45,581 nucleotides of DNA. It comes from a virus. The position numbers were made by a program, and so were the translations under genes. How positions within the stretch are numbered: position 1 is the stretch's first letter; the number at the start of each line of letters is the position of its first letter. Shown here piece by piece: positions 6,014 to 13,808 of this stretch. The DNA lies in the IMG/VR virus record IMGVR_UViG_3300050821_007240, positions 1-45,581 of that record. One strand, 5' to 3'. The notes beneath the pieces are model-generated. The model was given only the letters and a program-made list of their open reading frames with translations, made no database searches and was not told where the DNA came from.

Positions 6014-6071
6014 TGTACCGTAGGTACAATGGGGCTGTTCCCATTATGGGAAGGTATAATCCCATAATGGG
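6014..6071 (+). promoter_or_regulatory. Promoter inside three palindromic operators
   Basis: A perfect -10, TATAAT (6055-6060), is flanked on both sides by related palindromes: TTCCCAT-T-ATGGGAA (6038-6052) and CCCATAATGGG (6061-6071), which are reverse complements of each other over 11 bp. A third, unrelated palindrome, TGTACC-GTA-GGTACA (6014-6028), lies at the upstream edge near the -35 position, where no consensus hexamer is seen. A dimeric repressor on the inner pair would block the promoter. An activator on the outer site could replace the weak -35. The site controls the gene at 6108 and probably those beyond. Confidence 0.75.
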
Positions 6072-6099
6072 GCGTACCCACGCAGACAAAGGAGACGCG

Positions 6100-6111
6100 A
6101 TGCTACCGTGA
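6100..6111 (+). CDS. Three-codon minigene (Met-Leu-Pro)
   Basis: ATG CTA CCG TGA follows a strong Shine-Dalgarno run (AAAGGAGA), and its stop overlaps the GTG start of the next gene. Ribosomes placed by the run would first meet this ATG. It could be a coupling device. Lambda bar minigenes are a known precedent for very short phage reading frames that affect translation. Confidence 0.4.
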   Translation: MLP

Positions 6112-6581
6112 CCCGAGGCTCCCTTATCAAGCTCATCCGAGTCTTTGCCGCTAATGCTATAAAGCACGACGACCAGCCCTTCGGACGCCAGCTTGCGACT
6201 ATCTGCGAGCAAGCTGCCGTAACGCTGCGCGCCAAGTTCGGAGGGCGGTCGGTGTTACTCGACGTTACCAAGTACAGTGCCAAAAAAGCGGCACAGTCAC
6301 CGTCAAACGGCATTAGCCGGTCACCCACACCCGATAAGGTCGAGATTCGCGTTCTAAGCCCCGAGGAACGGTGGGAGCGAGAGCTGGCCCTTTGGCGCGA
6401 GCTGGCAGCCGATGAGAACCCGCTGTATGCCACCAATCAGTACGCCGTGTGGCAACGCATCGAAGCCGTCGGACTCAAATCTACGGACTTTACGCGACCG
6501 ATACTGGCCGCACGCCGCGAGAAGCGCCCGCTCGTGATTACATCCCCCAACGGCGAAGCAATACCGATTGACAACCGATAA
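6108..6581 (+). CDS. Hypothetical protein, 157 aa
   Basis: GTG 6108 is reached through the minigene stop (GTGA overlap), or directly from AAAGGAGA 12 bases upstream. Helical N-terminal part (residues 1-45), a linker rich in Ser and Pro (about 55-75), then a helical region with ERWERELALWRELAADENP. No family is recognised. It is the first gene behind the triple-operator promoter, so it is probably tightly regulated. Its last bases form part of the next promoter. Confidence 0.65.
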   Translation: MTRGSLIKLIRVFAANAIKHDDQPFGRQLATICEQAAVTLRAKFGGRSVLLDVTKYSAKKAAQSPSNGISRSPTPDKVEIRVLSPEERWERELALWRELAADENPLYATNQYAVWQRIEAVGLKSTDFTRPILAARREKRPLVITSPNGEAIPIDNR

Positions 6582-6596
6582 ACAATCTGAGACAAT
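6568..6596 (+). promoter_or_regulatory. Sigma70-type promoter with shared 15-mer
   Basis: TTGACA (6568-6573), 17 bases, then GACAAT (6591-6596). The first 15 bases, TTGACAACCGATAAA, recur exactly at 43825-43839, where GACGAT sits at the same spacing. It lies across the stop codon of the upstream gene and 12 bases before the ATG at 6608, which lacks a clear ribosome binding site. Confidence 0.55.
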
Positions 6597-6607
6597 GACA
6601 ACCTAAA

Positions 6608-6844
6608 ATGGATGAGACAAAACTCGAACTTGTTTGCGCCGCCGACATCGACGTGTGGATTCAGATTCGCCCCGGCATGAAAATCCTCGACGAAATCGAG
6701 GACAAGGGCGTTACAGTCGCGTTCAAAGAGTTTTTCAAGTTTCCCGACTCCAATCGCGAGCCGGTCGTGTGGGTCGATGAGGATGACACGCCCCACTACT
6801 GCGGCCCAATTATTGTGCGCGGCCCCGACGTGCCGAATCCATGA
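6608..6844 (+). CDS. Hypothetical acidic protein, 78 aa
   Basis: ATG 6608 is the first start after the promoter at 6568-6596. The product is acidic, with beta-strand-like stretches (LELVCAADIDVWIQI, VTVAFKEFFKF). No family is recognised. The stop overlaps the next ATG (ATGA). Confidence 0.65.
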   Translation: MDETKLELVCAADIDVWIQIRPGMKILDEIEDKGVTVAFKEFFKFPDSNREPVVWVDEDDTPHYCGPIIVRGPDVPNP

Positions 6845-7149
6845 CGCTGCGCGAAGCCCTGCGGGCGACCGACACGTTCATGTCCGTTGCCGACGCCGAG
6901 CAGGATTACGACGGCGGCATCCCGTACCGCGACGCGCTCAAGGGGCTGCTGTCGGCAATGGCTGTATCGCGTGAGGACCGCGTGCATATCCTGCGCGCGT
7001 ACGACCGGCTCGAACGGTATCGCAGCCACATCAACCGCAAACGCTTCAACGACATCGTACTGCCTGACGGGCGGAAGCTCTCGGCAGCCAGCGTGCGTGA
7101 TGCGTTCGCCGCGCAGCAAAGCGTTCTTGGCAGGTTGTACGCGCGATGA
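6841..7149 (+). CDS. Hypothetical helical protein, 102 aa
   Basis: ATG overlaps the upstream TGA. The protein is almost entirely helical and charged, with an Arg-rich centre (ILRAYDRLERYRSHINRKRF). No family is recognised. The stop overlaps the ATG of a membrane microprotein. Confidence 0.65.
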   Translation: MTLREALRATDTFMSVADAEQDYDGGIPYRDALKGLLSAMAVSREDRVHILRAYDRLERYRSHINRKRFNDIVLPDGRKLSAASVRDAFAAQQSVLGRLYAR

Positions 7150-7295
7150 GTTTTTTCGGTTTGTTAAAGTGCGCTTTGGGGTTTCTGCTCTTTGGACTGT
7201 ACTCTACGGCACTCAACCCTTTCGAGTGGTTCGGCAACGGACTTGTTACCGTCATCGTCATTGCTGTCTCGCTTGTGCCGGAAAGCAAACGATGA
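7146..7295 (+). CDS. Two-span membrane microprotein, 49 aa
   Basis: ATGA overlap at both ends. There are two hydrophobic segments, residues about 3-20 (FFGLLKCALGFLLFGLYS) and about 30-43 (GLVTVIVIAVSLVP), separated by a polar turn. Holins can have this shape, but the gene sits among replication genes far from the lysozyme. Function unassigned. Confidence 0.55.
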   Translation: MSFFGLLKCALGFLLFGLYSTALNPFEWFGNGLVTVIVIAVSLVPESKR

Positions 7296-8671
7296 TTCTC
7301 CCCCCCATGTGGCGCCACCAAGCGCGCGAACTAGAGCAGAACCATCATAAGCCCAAGCTCGCGTTGTTTTGGTCGCCGCGCATGGGCAAGACGCGCGCCG
7401 CAGCCGAAGATGCCCGCAAGAGCGGCCTGCCGCGCGGCCTGGTGACGGCACCGCTGTCGGTCTGCAACGATTGGGTCGATATGCTCGTCGCGCTGGGGTT
7501 CACCGTCGTCCCGGCGCACAAGGCCCCCGTCAAGTCGCTCACCAAAATCCGCGAGCTGCGCGCGAGCGGCGCGGTCATCGTCATCAACGACGACAAACTC
7601 CCCGCCGCGTGCGAGGAGCTGCTGCGCTTTGACCCGCAGTTCTGCATCTTTGACGAAGCGCACCGACTCAAGCGCCCATCGGGGAAAAAGAGCCGCGCCG
7701 CTCGGCGTTTGGGATACAACGCGCAGCGCGTCCGCCTGCTCACCGGCACGCCCGCGCCCAACCATTACGGCGACCTGTGGGCCCCGATGAGCATGACGAG
7801 CCGCGACGAAAACGAATGGGGTTCGGCGTTCGGGCGCTTTCGCGAACGCTTCCTCATCTATGACTATATGTTTCCCAGCCGCATCCTGGGCCACAAGAAT
7901 ACCGACGTGCTGCAAGGGCTCATTCTCAAGTACGCGAGCATCGTGCGCCGCGAGGATGTGTTCGGCCCCGACGACTTCCAATACGTCACGCGCAGCGTCG
8001 AGCTGCCGCCCCACGCACGCAAGCTCTACGACACGTTTGCCGACAAGTGGATGCTCGACGAGCCCGCACTCAAGGCCGATAACGTGCTGACGCACATCCT
8101 GCGCCTGCGCCAAATCGCAGCGGGGTACGCTGAAACCGAGCTGGTGCATACGGCGCTCATCGACCGGCTGCTGGCCGACTTGGGCGAGGTCGTGGAGTCG
8201 GGCGAGAAGGCCATCGTCTACCATCAGTTCCGCTGGGAGGGCGCCCAGGCGGCCAGCCGCGCGCGTGCCGAGCTGCACGTTCCCGTGTATGAATACCACG
8301 GCGACGTTGGCCCCGACGACCGCAAGCGCATCGAGCGTGAGTTCAATACGACCCCCGGCGCGCGCGTCGCGTTCGTGCAGATTCAAAGCGGCGGCACGGG
8401 CATCAGTTTCGCCTCGGCAGAACATTTGATGTTCCTGAGTTCCACTTTCAGCTTCGCCGAAATGTGTCAGGCGCGGGACCGTGTGTATGCGCCCGACCCC
8501 GAGTTGGGGAAAGGGAAGCGCCGCGTGATTTACGACTACCGAGCCAAGGAAACCATCCACGATTTCATCGGGGAAGTGTTAGCGCGCAAGGGTTCCGTTC
8601 ACGAAGCCCTGCGGAACGCCGACCGGGAAGCCATCGCTTACGGCTCATTCAAACGGAGGAAGGCATCGTGA
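7292..8671 (+). CDS. SNF2-family DNA helicase/translocase, 459 aa
   Basis: ATG 7292 overlaps the upstream TGA. The frame runs further upstream only as a shadow. Superfamily 2 motifs are in order: Walker A PRMGKT (29-34), DEAH box (121-124), TGTP (151-154) in the first RecA-like lobe, then QSGGTG (365-370) and QARDR (393-397) in the second. This is the compact phage-type SNF2 helicase, with no extra DNA-binding domain visible. It likely moves along duplex DNA to remodel forks or recombination intermediates together with the nuclease, ATPase and SSB-like proteins downstream. The stop overlaps the next GTG. Confidence 0.85.
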   Translation: MILPPMWRHQARELEQNHHKPKLALFWSPRMGKTRAAAEDARKSGLPRGLVTAPLSVCNDWVDMLVALGFTVVPAHKAPVKSLTKIRELRASGAVIVINDDKLPAACEELLRFDPQFCIFDEAHRLKRPSGKKSRAARRLGYNAQRVRLLTGTPAPNHYGDLWAPMSMTSRDENEWGSAFGRFRERFLIYDYMFPSRILGHKNTDVLQGLILKYASIVRREDVFGPDDFQYVTRSVELPPHARKLYDTFADKWMLDEPALKADNVLTHILRLRQIAAGYAETELVHTALIDRLLADLGEVVESGEKAIVYHQFRWEGAQAASRARAELHVPVYEYHGDVGPDDRKRIEREFNTTPGARVAFVQIQSGGTGISFASAEHLMFLSSTFSFAEMCQARDRVYAPDPELGKGKRRVIYDYRAKETIHDFIGEVLARKGSVHEALRNADREAIAYGSFKRRKAS

Positions 8672-8835
8672 TTGTAGACATTGCGGTCATCGTGTTCCTG
8701 CTGTGGACGTTGAGCGGGTACTTTTGGCTACTTAGCAGTTACTACCCGACAACGTACCTGCCCGAGTATTGGTACGCCGTTTGGGGGCTCAACCCGTTCG
8801 TGCAAATCATGCGCGAGATGCTGAAGCGGATGTAA
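8668..8835 (+). CDS. Single-span membrane protein, 55 aa
   Basis: GTG overlaps the helicase TGA. An N-terminal hydrophobic segment of about 23 residues (IVDIAVIVFLLWTLSGYFWLL) is followed by a Tyr/Trp-rich region and a short basic tail (EMLKRM). The arrangement suggests an N-anchored inner-membrane protein. No family is recognised. Confidence 0.55.
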   Translation: MIVDIAVIVFLLWTLSGYFWLLSSYYPTTYLPEYWYAVWGLNPFVQIMREMLKRM

Positions 8836-8850
8836 AATGGGGAAAGCATC

Positions 8851-9042
8851 GTGAATGACACGCCGCATATTCAAGAACGCTACGACGCGTTGCGCGCCGA
8901 GATTTTGGTCCGGCGTCAGGAAGAACGCCGCATAAGGATTCTGTGCAATGACCCCGACGAGACGAAAACGCTACGCGACGTTGTACGCGATGCGCTACGG
9001 GCGACGACTGCTGCAGCGCAACGAGCGCGCCCGCATGGGTAG
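8851..9042 (+). CDS. Hypothetical helical protein, 63 aa
   Basis: GTG 8851 is preceded by GGGGAAAG. The protein is highly charged and helical (ERYDALRAEILVRRQEERRIR), with one Cys. Its last 8 bases overlap the polymerase start at 9035. No family is recognised. Confidence 0.6.
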   Translation: MNDTPHIQERYDALRAEILVRRQEERRIRILCNDPDETKTLRDVVRDALRATTAAAQRARPHG

Positions 9043-11377
9043 CGACTGCACCCTGTGCCCCCTCCATCGCGAAGCCCTCACCGTTTGCGTTCCCGGTCGC
9101 GGCAACCCTGACGCCAAGATTCTACTCGTGGGACAAAATCCTGGGCCTCGTGAGAATACGCTTGGCGAAGCCTTCATCGGGAAATCCGGCAAGCTGCTCG
9201 ACGAAATGCTTCTCGACGCCGGGTACAACCTCGACGACGTTTTCCGCACCAATGCGGTGAAATGTATCACACCCGTCGAGAAGGGCACGTTCTCCGAACG
9301 CGCGCCGATGACCGAGGAGATTGACGCCTGCCGCGAGCACCTCGTGCGCGAGATTCACGCCATGAAACCCGACGTTATCATTGCGTTGGGCGACGTGGCG
9401 CTGCGTTCGCTGACGCGCCTGTCGGGCATCGGGAACAAGCGCGGCAAGAGCTTCCCGCTGCACAAGAGCTTCGCGTATGACTGCGAGGTTTTCCCAACGT
9501 ACCACAGCGCCTACGTCATGCGCGTACCGATGAGCCGCAACACCGTCGTCGCGGACTTCCGGCGAATCCGCGACCGGGGCATGGAGCAGACTCCGATACA
9601 GTGGGAGTGGGTCAAGCCGCTGCCAAAGCTCTTGTGGCCCGTGTATGCGCAAGACTTCGTTGCCCTTGACATCGAAACGATTGACGGCGACGGCAAGATA
9701 ACACCTAACCCTACACAGGTCGCATTAGCATGGGGCGTCGATACCGTTAAGTGTGTCGTCGCGCTGATGCCGTATGACTTCGGTATTTGGCCCGAGACAA
9801 TGATTCACCACAACGGGCTCGACTTCGACTTACCGAAACTCGGGCGCGCGCCATCGGGCTACGACACCATGTACCTCGCGCACCTCATCGACGAGAACCA
9901 ACCACTAGGGCTCGAACCGTTGTGCGTCAAGTACCTCGGCGTTCGCGGCTGGAAGGAAGACGAGTTCGCACCGCTTGGCTCCGATGAACTTGCCGCTTAC
10001 AACGCGCGCGATGCCGTCAACACGCTACGCCTGTTCTTCAAAGAACGTGAGCTGCTCGGCCCGCGCATCAAGATTTACGAGCAGATTCTCCTGCCTGCCC
10101 GCTTGGCGCTCAACGAGTGCAGCCGCCGAGGGCTGTGGATTGACGGGCAGGCCGTCGAAGCGATGTGCGTCAAGGTCGAGGCCGACATCGAACGCTTCCG
10201 CACCAAGGTCAAGATGATTGCTAGCGAGACGATTCCGTTCCATGAACAGTCAGACTTCTCGAAGTTCAATCCCAACAGCATCGCGCAGGTCGCCGTCATT
10301 CTCCAGAAGATGGGCATAGAGCTGCCCAGGACGCGCAAGACGGGGGCCTTGAAGGTGGATAAGGGCGTGCTCCAAGCGCACCCGCAGAGCGGCTTCTGCG
10401 TGGCGCTGCTGGCCTATCGCGAGGCCACCAAGACCAAGAGCACCTACGTCACGCCCTACGCCCGCGCAGCGGCCTCAGGCAACCACCGGATGCACCCTGA
10501 GTACACCCTCATCCGCACCGTCGTCGGACGCACGTCGGCCCGTCGGGCGCGCAATCCCGTCGAAGGGCTCGACCCCGGCACCAACGTCCAAAACCTCGAC
10601 CGCGACTTGGAGTTCTTTGGCGCCCCGCCGGGGAAGGTGTTCGTCAAGGCCGACTACTCCGCGCTGCATTTTCGGCTCGCGGCCTGGTGCGCGGGAGCGC
10701 GTTCGATTCTCGACCGCTACGCCAAGGACCCCAACTGGGACCCGCACCGCTTCTTCGCCGCGCGATTTTATCGCAGCATCGACCACTTGATTCTGGAACG
10801 CACCGTCACCAAGGAGCAGCGACAGGTGGCGAAGTCCGCAAACTTTTCCCAGCTATACTTGGGCGACGAGCACACGCTGCAAAACTACGCCTATAAAATG
10901 GGCATCGAGTTGGAACTGCCGTTCTGCCGCGCGCTGCACGTTGCCTGGCACGCGACCTTCCCCGAGTTCCTCCCTTGGTATCAGCGCGTGTGGGACCAAG
11001 TAGTCGAGAAGGGCTACGCCGAGACGGCAGTCGGACGACGGCGGAACTTCGGTGACATCAAGCTGCTCAACAGAGCCGGGCGTGCCGCAGCGCATCGCGA
11101 GGCTGTAAACTTCCTCGTATTGGGGCTCGAACCCGACATCGCGCTGCTGGGCTTGAGTGAGTGCCAAAAAGCTGGATTACCCGTCAACGGCTTCTTTCAC
11201 GATTGCGTAAGTCTTGAGGTTGACAGCCGAGCCGTTTTCGAGGATAATAAGGACCTCATCACGCGCTGCATGATAGACCGCCCGCTGGCAATCTTGCGCG
11301 ACGAGTTCAACTGCCAAATAGATGTTCCGCTCGCCGTGGAGTTCACGGTGTACGACAAGGAGACGACAAGTGCCTAA
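9035..11377 (+). CDS. Uracil-DNA glycosylase / family A DNA polymerase fusion, 780 aa
   Basis: The frame is open to an ATG at 8948. ATG 9035 is chosen because the glycosylase family normally starts just before the first CxxC. Residues 1-190 resemble family 4 uracil-DNA glycosylases: cysteines 5, 8, 77 and 99 as [4Fe-4S] ligands, GQNPGPREN (33-41) and TYHSAYVMR with His157. Residues about 205-340 are a 3'-5' exonuclease with DIE (212-214) and Tyr322/Asp326. Residues about 380-780 are a Pol I-type polymerase: motif A Asp540, motif B with Lys600 and Phe604, motif C His722-Asp723. No 5' nuclease is present. SPO1 polymerase is a known case of a fused glycosylase-like domain. Together the parts would synthesise, proofread and check for uracil. 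Confidence 0.85.
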   Translation: MGSDCTLCPLHREALTVCVPGRGNPDAKILLVGQNPGPRENTLGEAFIGKSGKLLDEMLLDAGYNLDDVFRTNAVKCITPVEKGTFSERAPMTEEIDACREHLVREIHAMKPDVIIALGDVALRSLTRLSGIGNKRGKSFPLHKSFAYDCEVFPTYHSAYVMRVPMSRNTVVADFRRIRDRGMEQTPIQWEWVKPLPKLLWPVYAQDFVALDIETIDGDGKITPNPTQVALAWGVDTVKCVVALMPYDFGIWPETMIHHNGLDFDLPKLGRAPSGYDTMYLAHLIDENQPLGLEPLCVKYLGVRGWKEDEFAPLGSDELAAYNARDAVNTLRLFFKERELLGPRIKIYEQILLPARLALNECSRRGLWIDGQAVEAMCVKVEADIERFRTKVKMIASETIPFHEQSDFSKFNPNSIAQVAVILQKMGIELPRTRKTGALKVDKGVLQAHPQSGFCVALLAYREATKTKSTYVTPYARAAASGNHRMHPEYTLIRTVVGRTSARRARNPVEGLDPGTNVQNLDRDLEFFGAPPGKVFVKADYSALHFRLAAWCAGARSILDRYAKDPNWDPHRFFAARFYRSIDHLILERTVTKEQRQVAKSANFSQLYLGDEHTLQNYAYKMGIELELPFCRALHVAWHATFPEFLPWYQRVWDQVVEKGYAETAVGRRRNFGDIKLLNRAGRAAAHREAVNFLVLGLEPDIALLGLSECQKAGLPVNGFFHDCVSLEVDSRAVFEDNKDLITRCMIDRPLAILRDEFNCQIDVPLAVEFTVYDKETTSA

Positions 11378-11525
11378 CTCTACGCGAGAGCGCCCGCCGT
11401 TTTGGCCGCCGTATCAACCCAATGGCGAACCCAACTACGAACAGGCATGGCGCGAAGTCAATCGCATCGCGCAGCGCGGCACACTTGGCTATCAAACGCC
11501 GATTCGCGAGTGGTACGGATGCTAA
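11370..11525 (+). CDS. Hypothetical protein, 51 aa
   Basis: GTG 11370 follows ACAAGGAGACGA (11355-11366), the phage's favoured ribosome binding module, and overlaps the polymerase stop. Rich in Pro, Tyr and Trp at its N-terminus (RPPFWPPYQPNGEPNYEQAW). No family is recognised. It overlaps the nuclease start by 7 bases. Confidence 0.6.
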   Translation: MPNSTRERPPFWPPYQPNGEPNYEQAWREVNRIAQRGTLGYQTPIREWYGC

Positions 11526-12394
11526 CGCCACAAATCGTCAACGGCAAGCCCTATTTCGTCATCTCCATGAGCGGGCTGCAAGCGTTCAAACGCTGCCGCA
11601 AGAGCTTCGACTTAGGCTACGTTCGCGGCTACGAGGCCATCAGCGTACCCGAGCCCGTCGAACGTGGCGCGAGCATCCATCGGCACCTGGCGGCGCTGGC
11701 AACGGGGCAGGAGCAGTCCGTCATCACTGCCATCGAGCGGGGCGACCAGGATGCCGCCATTGCTTGGGCCTACAACGTCTTCAAACCCGTGCCGCAGGGC
11801 GAGCGCGTCATCGCCGTCGAGCAGCCCTTCTACCGCATCCTTATCGAACCGCACGACCCTGTACCCGGCATCATCATGCGCTGCACGTTCGACATGGCCT
11901 ACCGTTCGGATAGTGCCGTCGTCATTCGAGATTACAAGAGCTTCGACCGTGCTCCGACGCTCAACGTTGACCTCGACTTCCAAGGGAAGATTTACAGCGC
12001 GTTCGGGATGCGGTACTTCAAGACGCCGCACGTTTTCTTCGAGTACGAGCACATTCGGCGCACGCTGCCCAACGTCCCCAAAGACAAGTCGGGGGGAATG
12101 TGGAGCGAGTCGGAGTGCTACATCAATACCCAACTCATCATCTCGACCCGCGAGGCCGACGCGCTGTGGCTGGAAACTCAACAAGTGGCCTACGACCTCG
12201 TGCGCGCCATCGACGAGCAGCGATTCTACCGCACCGACCTGCGTGGCTCAAGCCCGCACACCTGCGCGAGCTGCTTCTTCCGTAACGGCTGCGTGGCCGA
12301 GGTGCAGCAGGGCGTGCTTGACAGTCAGACCGCAGCCCTTTTCTATGCGGTGCGCGAGCCCGTCACGATTCCCGAAGGGACCGTAGTCGAATGA
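11519..12394 (+). CDS. Fe-S PD-(D/E)XK nuclease, Cas4/RecB-like, 291 aa
   Basis: ATG 11519 overlaps the previous stop. The core PD-(D/E)XK signature is Asp125 with DYK at 138-140. The lead-in SGLQAFKRCRKSF and ERGASIH match the RecB/Cas4 nuclease fold. One N-terminal Cys (26) and three C-terminal ones (249, 252, 258, in CASCFFRNGC) reproduce the four-cysteine layout that holds a [4Fe-4S] cluster in Cas4 and AddB. A 5' or 3' end-processing exonuclease that makes recombination-ready single strands is the likely role. There are no CRISPR genes here, so the Cas4 likeness does not imply CRISPR. Confidence 0.8.
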   Translation: MLTPQIVNGKPYFVISMSGLQAFKRCRKSFDLGYVRGYEAISVPEPVERGASIHRHLAALATGQEQSVITAIERGDQDAAIAWAYNVFKPVPQGERVIAVEQPFYRILIEPHDPVPGIIMRCTFDMAYRSDSAVVIRDYKSFDRAPTLNVDLDFQGKIYSAFGMRYFKTPHVFFEYEHIRRTLPNVPKDKSGGMWSESECYINTQLIISTREADALWLETQQVAYDLVRAIDEQRFYRTDLRGSSPHTCASCFFRNGCVAEVQQGVLDSQTAALFYAVREPVTIPEGTVVE

Positions 12395-12504
12395 CGGCAC
12401 TAAACTTTATCTTGCTGGGGGCAAGCAACGTGCTTTATGGCATCGTGATTTTATGTTTGAACTACAGACTAACTAAACTAGAGAAAGGCTCATCAGCCGA
12501 ATGA
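12391..12504 (+). CDS. Single-span membrane microprotein, 37 aa
   Basis: ATGA overlaps at both ends. One hydrophobic segment (residues about 3-24, ALNFILLGASNVLYGIVILCL), then a basic tail (NYRLTKLEKGSSAE). Its last codons overlie GAAAGGCTCATCAGC, the start region of the next gene. Function unknown. Confidence 0.55.
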   Translation: MTALNFILLGASNVLYGIVILCLNYRLTKLEKGSSAE

Positions 12505-12830
12505 GCAGACTGCGCCCGTGCCTCGTATCGACGAACGAGCCGTGTATACCGGACGAGGATGCGCTTTGGCTCATCCGAGCCGCCGTGCGGCGTCGCGAGT
12601 CGCTCATTTACGGCAAGTTACGCGACAACGGTGGCGTCTGCGCCATCGGCGGATTCTTCGATGACTACCCCAAATCGGTACTGACGACGCGCCTCATCGA
12701 CGAGGTTGCTGGCGTTAACGATTCGCTAGGACCAAGGCGCTCGGCCAAGGAGCGCCGCAAAGAAGTTTTAAGGTTTCTAAACTACAAAATCAAACTACTG
12801 CTACACCGAAAGGACTCATCAGCAAAATGA
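12501..12830 (+). CDS. Hypothetical protein, 109 aa
   Basis: ATG 12501 lies three bases after CTCATCAGC, which also precedes the next gene's start by three bases. The protein is basic and mostly helical, ending in KERRKEVLRFLNYKIKLLLHRK, with one GGVCAIGGFFDDYP stretch. No family is recognised. The stop overlaps the next ATG. Confidence 0.6.
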   Translation: MSRLRPCLVSTNEPCIPDEDALWLIRAAVRRRESLIYGKLRDNGGVCAIGGFFDDYPKSVLTTRLIDEVAGVNDSLGPRRSAKERRKEVLRFLNYKIKLLLHRKDSSAK

Positions 12831-13075
12831 AAACCAAGCATCATCTCATCATGGCGTTAATGAACGCTGGCCTCGACGAGAAGCGCGCCGTCTACATCGC
12901 GGGCAAAGCCTTTGCCGAGCCGCGTGACGGTAAGCCCGCAGGGCCGCCCCCGCGCGAGTACGTCAAGATTCTCCACGACCGCATCGTCGTCGAGCACAAG
13001 GCCATCGAAACCGAGAAGCACGCGCTGCATCAGGCGCTGCAATCGTGGGACAACGAACGCGCTAATGGGAACTAA
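12827..13075 (+). CDS. Hypothetical protein, 82 aa
   Basis: ATG 12827 overlaps the upstream TGA. The N-terminal half (LIMALMNAGLDEKRAVYIAGKAF) is helical, followed by a Pro-rich turn (GKPAGPPPREY) and a charged helix rich in His and Glu. No family is recognised. It overlaps the ATPase start by 11 bases, so the two are probably translated together. Confidence 0.6.
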   Translation: MKTKHHLIMALMNAGLDEKRAVYIAGKAFAEPRDGKPAGPPPREYVKILHDRIVVEHKAIETEKHALHQALQSWDNERANGN

Positions 13076-13808
13076 GTTCCTCCTCGACGCTGACGGAACG
13101 GGCCGCGACTCCATCGGCAAGCGCATTGCCGCAGGCGAGGTGCAGCTCATTCCCTGCGGCAGCTTCGTGGAATACGATGCGGCCTGCATGAAGTTGGCCC
13201 AACGCAAGCCCCAACCCGGCGACCGCGTTGTCCTCGACACGTTCACGCACCTGCTCTCGACGACGCGCGGCGACTTCAAACACGGCACCGACCCTGCCGC
13301 ATCGGTATGGGCCAATCAGGCACTGTGGTTCGGGGACAAGCAAGGAATGAACGCTTACCAAGCGGCAAGCAATATGTCGATGCGCTGGCTCAAGAACCTT
13401 CGTAACGTCGGGTACGATTTAGTCGTGCTCGCACAAGAAGACGAGGCGCTCGACGAAGTGACGATGACGACCAAACGCGGCCCCAAGGCTAACCCCGAAG
13501 CGCGGGATATGCTGCTGGCGTCGTCCACCGACATCTTCCGCCTCACCGAAGTCACGCAAGACGTGACCGAAATGGTCAACGACGTGCCGACCGTCGTGCT
13601 GCCCAAGGGCGAACGACTGCTGCACCTGCGGCGCACCCGCGAAGCTACGGCGAAGTTTCACGTTGACCTCGACGTATCCCCAACGCTCCCCGACGCCATT
13701 AAGGCCCCGACGATGGAGAAGCTCTGCAAAGTGCTTGGGAAAACGCCAGGCTTCCTTGTCGTGTACGGATTAAGTGGTTCGGGCAAGACGACTTTCTCTA
13801 CTTCGTAA
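13065..13808 (+). CDS. RecA-like recombination ATPase with P-loop at the C-terminus, 247 aa
   Basis: ATG 13065 starts inside the previous gene; the frame upstream is a shadow. The body follows phage AAA_24/Sak4-type single-strand annealing ATPases: FLLDADGTG (5-13, the strand after the P-loop helix in relatives), Walker B RVVLDT (54-59, Asp58), YDLVVLAQEDE, LLASSTDIFRLTE and a C-terminal LPDAIKAPTMEKL. Relatives begin with the Walker A. Here it is the last element, YGLSGSGKTT (234-243), four residues before the stop. So strand 1 and the P-loop have moved from the N- to the C-terminus, a circular permutation. The next gene is SSB-like, as usual for Sak4 neighbours. Probable role: loading and annealing in recombination-dependent replication. 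Activity of the permuted form is unproven. Confidence 0.7.
   Translation: MGTKFLLDADGTGRDSIGKRIAAGEVQLIPCGSFVEYDAACMKLAQRKPQPGDRVVLDTFTHLLSTTRGDFKHGTDPAASVWANQALWFGDKQGMNAYQAASNMSMRWLKNLRNVGYDLVVLAQEDEALDEVTMTTKRGPKANPEARDMLLASSTDIFRLTEVTQDVTEMVNDVPTVVLPKGERLLHLRRTREATAKFHVDLDVSPTLPDAIKAPTMEKLCKVLGKTPGFLVVYGLSGSGKTTFSTS

Noticed and set aside
7331-8560. Long open frame of 409 codons on the - strand opposite the SNF2 helicase
   Set aside because: It mirrors the helicase codon pattern in GC-rich DNA, has no ribosome binding site or recognisable motif, and the + strand gene is certain.
11519-12394. Cas4 resemblance as a sign of a CRISPR system
   Set aside because: No array-like repeats or other cas genes in the window; phages often carry such nucleases alone.
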